Origin: Verrucomicrobiota bacterium
GTDB lineage: Bacteria > Verrucomicrobiota > Verrucomicrobiia > Opitutales > Opitutaceae
Assembly (NCBI GenBank): GCA_003694825.1
Contig: RFJS01000458.1
Location: 1 to 6,332, forward strand
Length of the DNA stretch: 6,332 nt
Direction of reading: 5' to 3'
Of the stretch, positions 1 to 5,090 are shown one piece after another; position 1 is the first letter of the stretch, and each line of letters opens with the position of its first letter. The notes under the pieces were generated by a model. It ran no database searches. It was not told the origin of the DNA and saw nothing but the letters and a program-made list of their open reading frames with translations. The position numbers and the translations under genes are program-made.

Positions 1-2
1 AG

Positions 3-18
3 CCTGCCCTCGGGCAGG
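3..18 (+). other. Small perfect hairpin upstream of terminator
   Basis: CCTGCC (3-8) pairs with GGCAGG (13-18) around a CTCG tetraloop. It lies one base before the terminator stem. It may be part of the 3' untranslated end of a transcript entering from the left. No T-tract follows it, so it is not a terminator by itself. The structure is seen directly; its role is not known. Confidence 0.4.
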
Positions 19-19
19 A

Positions 20-63
20 GAGCCGCCCCGATATCGAATGGTGTCGCGGGCGGCTCGTTTTTT
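20..63 (+). terminator. Rho-independent terminator of an upstream gene outside the window
   Basis: GAGCCGCCC (20-28) pairs perfectly with GGGCGGCTC (48-56), giving a 9-bp GC-rich stem with a 19-base loop. It is followed by G and six T (58-63). The T-tract is only on the + side, so it ends rightward transcription from a gene left of the window and separates that gene from the channel gene. Confidence 0.85.
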
Positions 64-123
64 GTGCGCTTGCGCGAAATCGCGCGGAGTCCCTACGGTT
101 GGCCGAGTCAGGTGAAATGACTG

Positions 124-128
124 AAAGG
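124..128 (+). promoter_or_regulatory. Ribosome binding site deciding the channel gene start
   Basis: AAAGG (124-128) lies 7 bases before ATG 136, a good spacing. It is only 1 base from the in-frame GTG at 130, which makes the GTG an unlikely start. Just upstream, AGTCA (106-110) and TGACT (118-122) form a short inverted repeat that could partly mask the site. That last point is weak inference. Confidence 0.5.
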
Positions 129-135
129 TGTGTGT

Positions 136-987
136 ATGGACAAGCGTAAGGATGTGCCGCGAGCGATGACGACGGATGTGACGCCAGCGGATTGGCGCGG
201 CCGGTTGCATGAAGTGATATTCGAGGCGGATACGCGGGCGGGAAAGGTGTTCGATATCGCGCTGTTGGCGTGTATCGGTTTGAGCGTCCTGGCGGTGTGC
301 CTGGAGAGTGTGCGGGCTATACGGATTCAGTATGGCGCGGAGTTGCGGTGGGCCGAGTGGGTATTCACAACGTTGTTTGCTGTTGAATACATCCTGCGGC
401 TCGTCTCGGTGCGACGGCCGTGGCGCTATGCCGTGAGCTTTTATGGGATCGTCGACCTGCTGGCGATTCTGCCCACCTACGCGAGTGTGTTTGTCGAAGG
501 AACGCAGTCGTTGCTCGTGATCCGGGCCCTGCGCTTGTTGCGGGTGTTTCGTGTCTTGAAATTGGCGCAGTTCGTGACGGAGGCGCGGATGTTGCGGGCG
601 GCGTTGTTGGCGAGTTCGCGCAAGATTCTGATCTTCCTCGGTGCGGTGCTGGTGGTGATGTTGATTGCGGGAGCGGCGATGTATCTGATCGAGGGCGAGG
701 AAAATGGATTTACCAGTATTCCGCGCGGAATCTACTGGGCGGTCGTGACAATGACGACGGTCGGCTACGGCGATCTCACTCCACACACGGTGGCGGGGCA
801 GGTGCTTTCATCGCTGCTGATGATCCTCGGCTACGGCATTATTGCCGTGCCGACGGGGATTGTGAGCGTGAGCATGGCGCAGACATTGCGCGATGCGACC
901 CACACCCAGGCTTGTCCGGATTGCGGCCGCGATGGGCATGCGAATGACGCCGAGTTTTGCAAGTATTGCGGCGCGAAGCTTTACTGA
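136..987 (+). CDS. Voltage-gated-type potassium channel with C-terminal zinc ribbon
   Basis: This is a predicted inner-membrane, potassium-selective ion channel of the six-segment (Kv/KvAP-like) family, 283 aa from ATG 136. Hydrophobic segments sit at about 37-57 (S1), 72-92 (S2), 99-119 (S3), 126-143 (S4), 162-186 (S5) and 219-247 (S6). S4 carries regularly spaced arginines (R130, R133, R136, R139) and K142, the voltage-sensor pattern. The pore loop holds the signature TVGYGD (208-213), which specifies K+ selectivity. After S6 comes a compact tail with C260-x2-C263 and C275-x2-C278, a zinc-ribbon-like cytoplasmic module. Four such subunits would form the pore. The gene stands alone: a terminator lies before it and a long gap follows. 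An in-frame GTG at 130 is an alternative start, but the ribosome site favours 136. Leucine TTG codons are unusually frequent compared with the genes to the right. The channel assignment is firm; gating stimulus and the role of the zinc module are unknown. Confidence 0.93.
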   Translation: MDKRKDVPRAMTTDVTPADWRGRLHEVIFEADTRAGKVFDIALLACIGLSVLAVCLESVRAIRIQYGAELRWAEWVFTTLFAVEYILRLVSVRRPWRYAVSFYGIVDLLAILPTYASVFVEGTQSLLVIRALRLLRVFRVLKLAQFVTEARMLRAALLASSRKILIFLGAVLVVMLIAGAAMYLIEGEENGFTSIPRGIYWAVVTMTTVGYGDLTPHTVAGQVLSSLLMILGYGIIAVPTGIVSVSMAQTLRDATHTQACPDCGRDGHANDAEFCKYCGAKLY

Positions 988-1122
988 ACGGCGGCGGAGG
1001 CCGCAGCAGCGGGGCACTTCCCGGCTGGGGTGCCGTTTGCATGGATTGGCGGTGTCGGGGTGGGCTTTGCGGGTGCGGGCGGAAGAGGCTCGGCCGAGGT
1101 GCGGCGAAACGGGGCGCGATTG

Positions 1123-1230
1123 GACGCCGGGCGAAGCCTCGACTTAACAGATGAAGCCTCCGGCGTCTAAAACGGTCACCCCGATGGGCCGTAGGGGAGG
1201 GTCCTAAGCCCATTTGCTTACCTCCATACG
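1123..1230 (+). ncRNA. Candidate structured leader RNA upstream of the chemoreceptor
   Basis: Three consecutive helices can be drawn. First, GACGCCGG (1123-1130) pairs perfectly with CCGGCGTC (1160-1167), enclosing a direct repeat GAAGCCTC (1133-1140 and 1153-1160). Second, ACGG (1172-1175) with CCGT (1189-1192) encloses CCC/GGG around a GAT loop. Third, a long hairpin: CGTA (1190-1193)/TACG (1227-1230), GGAGG (1196-1200)/CCTCC (1221-1225) and TAAGC (1205-1209)/GCTTA (1216-1220), with a GTCC bulge and loop CCATTT. Helices two and three share bases 1190-1192, so they could be alternatives. A piece near 1153-1170 superficially resembles part of the c-di-GMP-I (GEMM) riboswitch, but the GEMM 5' domain is not visible, so I do not call that class. 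The strand is assumed from the downstream gene. Helices are seen; function is inference. Confidence 0.4.
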
Positions 1231-1271
1231 TAAAAATTCGCGTCTGAAAGTGAGTGAGTGGGCTCAAAACG

Positions 1272-1287
1272 CGACGAGCAATCGTCG
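1272..1287 (+). other. GNRA-tetraloop hairpin
   Basis: CGACGA (1272-1277) pairs perfectly with TCGTCG (1282-1287) around GCAA, a classic stable GNRA tetraloop. It sits downstream of the leader RNA candidate and about 195 bases before the chemoreceptor start. It could be part of the same structured transcript. No T-tract follows, so it is not a terminator. Confidence 0.4.
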
Positions 1288-1482
1288 ATGACTGAAGATG
1301 CTCCACAAGACTCGGTTGATTCCACCATTCAGCATGGCTGTTTCGAGGGCCGCACCATCGGTCAGGCAGTCTCCACCGCGGGAAGCGGCGAGGTTGGCGA
1401 CCGGCTGGCTCGCTGCATGTGATGGCCTCGGTTTCAGCGGGTCTTCCAACGCCTCCCCTATCCAATACCAAAAGACCCTGTC

Positions 1483-3483
1483 ATGAAACTCGGACTCAGA
1501 GGAAAAATCCTCCTCCCTGCACTCGGCGTGGTGGCCGTTGTTACGGCGATCACGACGGCGTTAAATTACAAGCTCAATCACGACACGATTGAATCGAACG
1601 TGCGCGAAGAAGTGAGCATGGTCGCTGAGCTCGTGGCGCACGAGCTCGAGGTTTGGCTCGATGATCGCGTCGGCGATGTTCGCGGATGGGCTTCCATTCA
1701 CGAATACGTCCCCGCAGTGACTGAAGGCGACGAGGCCGCCGCCGGCGAATTTCGAGAAGTGGCCGAGCGTGTCGTCGAAGAGCGCGATGTCTACCTCTCG
1801 ATCAATCTCATCAATGCGGAGGGTGACTACGTGGCGACCTCGGATCGGGGATCAGAGGGGATTTCGGTCAAGGACCGTGGCTATTTCCGCCGGGCAATGG
1901 CCGGGGAAACCGTCATTTCCGAGGTGATCACGGACCGGGCGACCGGCAAGCCGGCTTTCGTCGTGGCCGCGCCGGTGCGCGAGGATGGCGAGATCGTTGG
2001 TGTCGTCAGCGGCGTGGTCGATCTCGAGCAGTTCAGCGAGGTCAACGTCGAGTCGATCAAGCTCTTCGATTCCGGCTACGTCTACATCGTGGAGTCGAAT
2101 GGCCGGGTCATCGCGCACCCGAACCACGAGCATGTATTGAAAATGAACTACCGCTCCAAATTTGACTGGGGCGAGGAACTGCTCACGACGAAGAAGGGAT
2201 ATCTCATCTACGAACTCGATGGACTGGATAAGATGGCCGGCGTGGCCCACGTGAAGGCGACCGGCTGGATCGTCGGAGCGACCGCGCCGCTCGACGAGCT
2301 GCTGGCCGGCGCGAGCCGCCTCGGGAATATCAATATCGCCCTTGGCGTCGGTTCACTGGTTTCCATCGCGCTCATCGTCACCTTTATCTTGCGACGCACG
2401 CTTCGGCCGCTCGATGAGGGGGTGGCCTTCTCTCGCCGCATCGCTGCGGGCGATCTGACCGCCGACATGCCGGTGCGGAGCGACGACGAGATCGGACAGC
2501 TCGCCCAGGCTATGAACACCATGGCGCGTGGTCTTCGGGATGCCATCGGCCGGATCGCCTAGAATGCGGAGGCGGTCAGCGGCGCATCGTCGGAACTGTC
2601 CGCCACCAGCGCGCAGGTGAGTTCGACAGCGGAAGAGACCTCGGCGCAGGCCAATGTGGTGGCCTCCGCAGCCGAGGAGGTCAGCGCGAATATCTCGACG
2701 GTGGCGGCCTCTGCCGAGGAGATGACCGCGACGATTCGGGAGATCGCCACTCAGACTTCGGAGGCGGCGCGAGTTGCCGGCCAGGCCTCGCAGGTTGCCG
2801 GGCGGACCAACGAGACTATCCGCAAGCTCGGCGAGTCGAGCACCGAGATCGGCAATGTCCTGAAGGTCATCACCTCGATCGCAGAGCAGACCAATCTGCT
2901 CGCGCTCAACGCCACCATCGAGGCGGCCCGTGCCGGTGACGCGGGCAAGGGGTTTGCCGTTGTCGCCGGCGAGGTGAAGGAGTTGGCCAAGCAGACGGCG
3001 AATGCCACTTCCGAAATCCGGGCTCGCATCGAGGCGATCCAGGGGGATAGCACCAGCGCGGTGGAGGCCATTGCCGAGATTGCCTCCGTTATCGAGCGGA
3101 TCAATGAGATCCAGACAACCATCGCTTCGTCTGTTGAAGAGCAGGCGGCCACGATGAACGAGATTTCCTCGAACGCCACCGAGGTCTCCCGCGGTGGCAG
3201 CGAAATCGCGCAAAATATCGCCAGCGTTTCCGAGGCCTCCATGCAATCGACCGAGGCAGCCGCACGGACCGCCCAGGCTGCGGCGGAACTCTCGCAGCTG
3301 GCCCAGTCGCTCAAGGAGGTTGTCTCGCAATTCCGGCTTGAGGCCGGCGCCGCGGCGGCGGCCGAAACGGCTGGGACCGATGACGCTGCTCCGGCAAAAC
3401 CGTCCGGCAAATGGTGGGCGAAATCAGCCTCCCGGGCCCGAGCTAGGAGCGCGGAAACGGCCGGCGCATCGACCAAAGCCTGA
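1483..3483 (+). pseudogene. Methyl-accepting chemotaxis protein (dCache-HAMP-MCP signal) interrupted by an in-frame amber codon
   Basis: This chemoreceptor would signal through CheW/CheA to the flagellar motor. The frame has 667 codons including the terminal TGA, with one internal TAG at codon 360. Predicted layout: membrane helix 1 at about 9-27, periplasmic double-Cache sensor at about 33-276 (DRGYF and GKPAF are typical Cache signatures), membrane helix 2 at about 281-303, HAMP at about 304-357, then the cytoplasmic signalling coiled coil. The hairpin tip is intact ([18 protein letters not shown], 468-485, then D486), as is [15 protein letters not shown] (488-502). A tail rich in Ala, Arg and Ser follows, without the NWETF-type CheR/CheB tether. 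ATG 1483 begins MKLGLRGKIL, a typical receptor start, but no Shine-Dalgarno is visible. The TAG ends the first open frame at 2562, just after HAMP. The 3' open frame (GTG 2617 onward) has no credible ribosome site. CAG (Gln) is the likely ancestral codon. Alternatives are sequencing error, amber readthrough or recoding. The family call is firm; the broken status depends on the TAG being real. Confidence 0.9.
2560..2562 (+). other. Premature in-frame TAG codon in the chemoreceptor
   Basis: The reading runs G-R-I-A, then TAG, then [12 protein letters not shown]. Relatives I know read close to IAQNAEAL-ASEEL at this place, so the amber most likely replaces CAG (Gln) by one C-to-T change. No frame shift is needed: the frame before and after is identical and open to TGA 3481-3483. 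Confidence 0.9.
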
Positions 3484-3509
3484 CCCTTTTTCCTGGCAGC
3501 TCTGTCGCG

Positions 3510-3553
3510 ACTCGGGGGCATCCATCTGCGCGGGGTGCACCCGAGTTTTTTTT
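3510..3553 (+). terminator. Strong rho-independent terminator after the chemoreceptor
   Basis: ACTCGGG (3510-3516) pairs with CCCGAGT (3540-3546). After one G/A mismatch the stem continues with GCATCC (3518-3523) against GGGTGC (3533-3538), including one G-T pair. Eight T follow (3546-3553). It lies 27 bases past the chemoreceptor stop. This supports the downstream half of that gene being the true end of a full-length transcription unit. Confidence 0.9.
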
Positions 3554-3640
3554 CGCCCCCCACGTTTTGTCATTCGGAAACCCGGTGAACGGGAAGATGG
3601 CCGGAGCGTCGGACACGATTCCGGCGACCCGTGGCGCGCT

Positions 3641-4273
3641 TCACGTCACGCTTCGCATCACGGCAAAGTAGTGCAGAGCGCTTCCGGCGAGAACGAACAG
3701 ATGCCAGACCGCGTGATGATACCGCAGCCCGTGCCACAAGTAGAAGACCACCCCGACGGTGTAGCAGATCCCGCCGCCGACGAGCAGCGTGAGGCCGGCG
3801 GTCGAAACATGCGCCAGCAGCGGTTTCAGCGCCACGAGAACCGCCCACCCAAGCGCCACATACAAGAGGCTCGATACGAGATTGAACCGGCCGGTGAAGG
3901 CGGCCTTGAAGCCGACACCGGCAATCGCCAGCGTCCACACGACGGCGAGCATCGACCATCCCCATGGCCCTCGCAGATTGACCAGCATGAAGGGGGTGTA
4001 GGTGCCGGCGATCAGCAAAAAGATCGCGGCATGATCACATGTCCGCAGCGCTTTTTTCCAGCGCCCCGAGGGGGCTGCATGATACGCCGTCGAGGCCGCG
4101 TAGAGTAGGACCAGCGTCGTCGTATACACGGCTACCGAAGTGATGACCCACGGATCGCCCGTTTCAGCCGTCCACATAATGCCAACGACGAGGCCGACGA
4201 CGCTGAGCACCAGGCCGACCCCGTGCGTCAGGCAGTTTGCGATCTCCTCTCCTCTGGTCGTGCTCCCTTGCAT
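3641..4273 (-). CDS. trhA: TrhA / hemolysin III family membrane protein (PAQR superfamily)
   Basis: A 210-aa integral membrane protein with about seven hydrophobic segments, the normal length of the family (COG1272, YqfA/TrhA/HlyIII). The superfamily's three motifs are all present: E10-x2-N13-x3-H17 near the N terminus, S61-x3-H65, and H187-x3-H191 near the C terminus, with D80-H81 in the DHAAIF-GTYTPF segment. In PAQR receptors the equivalent Ser/Asp/His set forms a zinc-bound hydrolase-like site. The bacterial members have been linked to membrane fluidity control, and the hemolysin name is historical and should not be read as a toxin call. The frame is open back to GTG 4396, but ATG 4271-4273 is chosen because it puts the conserved RGEEIAN-THG start at residues 7-18, as in relatives. 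No clear Shine-Dalgarno precedes it. The gene converges with the chemoreceptor across 157 bases and diverges from the 4479 gene. No T-rich terminator is visible on its own side. Confidence 0.92.
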   Translation of the reverse strand: MQGSTTRGEEIANCLTHGVGLVLSVVGLVVGIMWTAETGDPWVITSVAVYTTTLVLLYAASTAYHAAPSGRWKKALRTCDHAAIFLLIAGTYTPFMLVNLRGPWGWSMLAVVWTLAIAGVGFKAAFTGRFNLVSSLLYVALGWAVLVALKPLLAHVSTAGLTLLVGGGICYTVGVVFYLWHGLRYHHAVWHLFVLAGSALHYFAVMRSVT

Positions 4274-4353
4274 GGCTCGCAGCTTCAGCGATGACGGATG
4301 CCGCGTGCGCCTTCCAGTGAAATGCGCGTCGCTCCGCTGCCTGCGGCATGTTG

Positions 4354-4393
4354 CAATCTGTTGGATTGTATAAGGCGGGGTTTGGATTATGCT
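4354..4393. promoter_or_regulatory. Candidate divergent promoter/operator region
   Basis: This is a locally AT-rich island between two divergent genes. Rightward, TTGTAT (4366-4371) and TATGCT (4388-4393), spaced 16 bases, are a weak sigma-70-like pair. Leftward, TATACA (complement of 4367-4372) could be a -10 for the trhA-like gene. TTGGATT occurs twice (4361-4367 and 4382-4388), 21 bases apart, about two helical turns. CAATC (4354-4358) and GATTG (4364-4368) form an inverted repeat around TGTTG. The repeats are seen directly; promoter and operator roles are inference. Confidence 0.3.
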
Positions 4394-4469
4394 CACCGGA
4401 GTTTTCAGCCGATGAAGGTGTGGGATGCTTCAGGCGCCCGTCCGCATTGCTGATCGAACCCGTTACCCC

Positions 4470-4475
4470 AGGAAA
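4470..4475 (+). promoter_or_regulatory. Ribosome binding site for the small exported protein gene
   Basis: AGGAAA (4470-4475) is followed by ATG 4479. It supports this start over the in-frame ATG 4425, which would bury the signal peptide 18 residues inside the protein. Confidence 0.55.
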
Positions 4476-4478
4476 ACG

Positions 4479-5090
4479 ATGAAAAGATGTTTTCGCGACC
4501 TCCGCCTCGGCATGGCGGGCCTTCTGTTGCTCGTTGCTCCATTGGTACAGGCGACCACCGTCATTCCGCCGAGCTTCGAGGAGCTCGTCGCCCGTGCTGA
4601 TCTCGTCGTCGATGGCGAGATCACCGCCGTCCGGTCCGAATTGAGCGAACGCCAGGGCCGTCCGGTCGTGCACACCTACATCACGGTCGAGGTTCTCGAC
4701 GTCCTCAAAGGATCGGCCCCCGAGCCGCTCGAGTTGCGGATGCTTGGCGGGACGGTGGGCGATCTGACCATGAAGATCGACGGCGCTCCGGAGTTTCACG
4801 TCGGTGATCGGGACATTCTCTTCATCGTCGGCAACGGACAACAGTTCTTCCCGCTGGTGGGCATCATGCATGGCCTCTACCGGATCGTCCCGCGTCCGGA
4901 CGATGGCGCCGAAATCGTCTTGCGCACCAGCGGGGAGCCGCTGGCCCGACCCACCGATGTGCAACGACCGTTCGCGCATGCCACCGGCCCGACTGATCTT
5001 TCGCCCGCGCAGGCGCTTGCCGAGGCCATGACGGTCGACGCGTTCAAGCAGAGCATTCGAGAGGAGGTGCGCCGTGCCGCCGTTCAATAA
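4479..5090 (+). CDS. Small Sec-exported protein of unknown function, coupled to the protease gene
   Basis: A 203-aa protein. Residues 1-25 form a clear Sec signal peptide: a basic start (K2, R3, R6, R9), hydrophobic GLLLLVAPL and a V-Q-A cleavage site before T26. The mature part has no cysteine. Recognisable blocks are PPSFEELVARADLVVDGEI (30-48), an alternating strand-like stretch with TYITVEVLDVLKG (66-78), LGGTVGD (89-95), VGDRDILFIVGNG (108-120) and PLVGIMHGLYRI (125-136). This reads as a compact beta-rich domain. I recall similar exported proteins, annotated only as hypothetical, in Verrucomicrobia. I do not know a function. The last 17 bases overlap the start of the matrixin-like protease gene, so the two are translationally coupled. 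A role as partner, chaperone or inhibitor of the protease is possible but purely contextual. ATG 4479 is chosen over ATG 4425 because of the ribosome site and the signal peptide. Stop is TAA. Confidence 0.85.
   Translation: MKRCFRDLRLGMAGLLLLVAPLVQATTVIPPSFEELVARADLVVDGEITAVRSELSERQGRPVVHTYITVEVLDVLKGSAPEPLELRMLGGTVGDLTMKIDGAPEFHVGDRDILFIVGNGQQFFPLVGIMHGLYRIVPRPDDGAEIVLRTSGEPLARPTDVQRPFAHATGPTDLSPAQALAEAMTVDAFKQSIREEVRRAAVQ
5063..5068 (+). promoter_or_regulatory. Strong Shine-Dalgarno inside the upstream gene, deciding a GTG start
   Basis: GGAGGT (5063-5068) lies 5 bases before GTG 5074-5076. It is the best ribosome site in the window and sits within the last codons of the small exported protein gene. 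It fixes the start of the protease gene and indicates translational coupling. Confidence 0.85.

Larger units (their letters stand above)
988..1482. other. 495-base intergenic stretch with several inverted repeats
   Basis: No convincing protein gene is seen here. The first ~130 bases are very GC-rich, with short self-complementary pieces such as GCGGC/GCCGC, but no T-tract, so I cannot place an intrinsic terminator for the channel gene. From 1123 to 1287 there are ordered inverted repeats, annotated separately. From 1288 to 1482 the sequence is unstructured to my eye. It contains a 44-codon open frame from ATG 1288 to TGA 1422 (GTG 1258 is a possible earlier start) with no ribosome site and ordinary composition. 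The length of the gap, the inverted repeats and its position before a chemoreceptor gene suggest a long structured 5' leader or a small RNA. Confidence 0.5.

Noticed and set aside
70..99. Promoter TTGCGC / TACGGT for the channel gene
   Set aside because: Only half of each hexamer matches the sigma-70 consensus and the spacing is 18. Too weak to annotate.
1153..1200. c-di-GMP-I (GEMM) riboswitch
   Set aside because: Only a short stretch resembles the consensus. The conserved 5' helix with its GNRA loop and the matching 3' receptor helix could not be placed.
839..1471. 210-codon minus-strand frame over the channel 3' end and intergenic region
   Set aside because: Arg/Pro/Ser-rich translation without domain signals, overlapping the conserved channel pore codons.
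1298..1486. 62-codon plus-strand frame whose stop overlaps the chemoreceptor ATG (ATGA)
   Set aside because: The overlap hints at coupling, but there is no ribosome site and the peptide looks like translated noncoding sequence.
2353..3330. 325-codon open frame on the minus strand within the chemoreceptor
   Set aside because: It is antisense to conserved HAMP and signalling-domain codons. Its translation is rich in Arg, Gly and Leu with no family resemblance. Long antisense frames are expected in GC-rich coding DNA.
2617..3483. The 3' part of the chemoreceptor as an independent gene starting at GTG 2617
   Set aside because: It is the same frame as the upstream part, with conserved signalling-domain sequence already before 2617 (from 2563). 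No ribosome site is visible. It is best read as the rest of one broken gene.
2751..3563. 270-codon minus-strand frame across the chemoreceptor 3' end
   Set aside because: It mirrors the chemoreceptor coding strand and runs through the intrinsic terminator. Composition-driven shadow.
3600..3625. GCCGGA/TCCGGC inverted repeat as a terminator for the trhA-like gene
   Set aside because: Six base pairs with a 14-base loop and no T-tract on the minus strand.
3194..4108. 304-codon plus-strand frame spanning the chemoreceptor end and the trhA-like gene
   Set aside because: It crosses a strong terminator and two genuine genes in other frames. Its product is low-complexity Pro/Arg-rich.
4164..5087. 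307-codon minus-strand frame opposite the small exported protein
   Set aside because: It overlaps two supported genes and has no recognisable motif. The opposite strand has a signal peptide and ribosome site.
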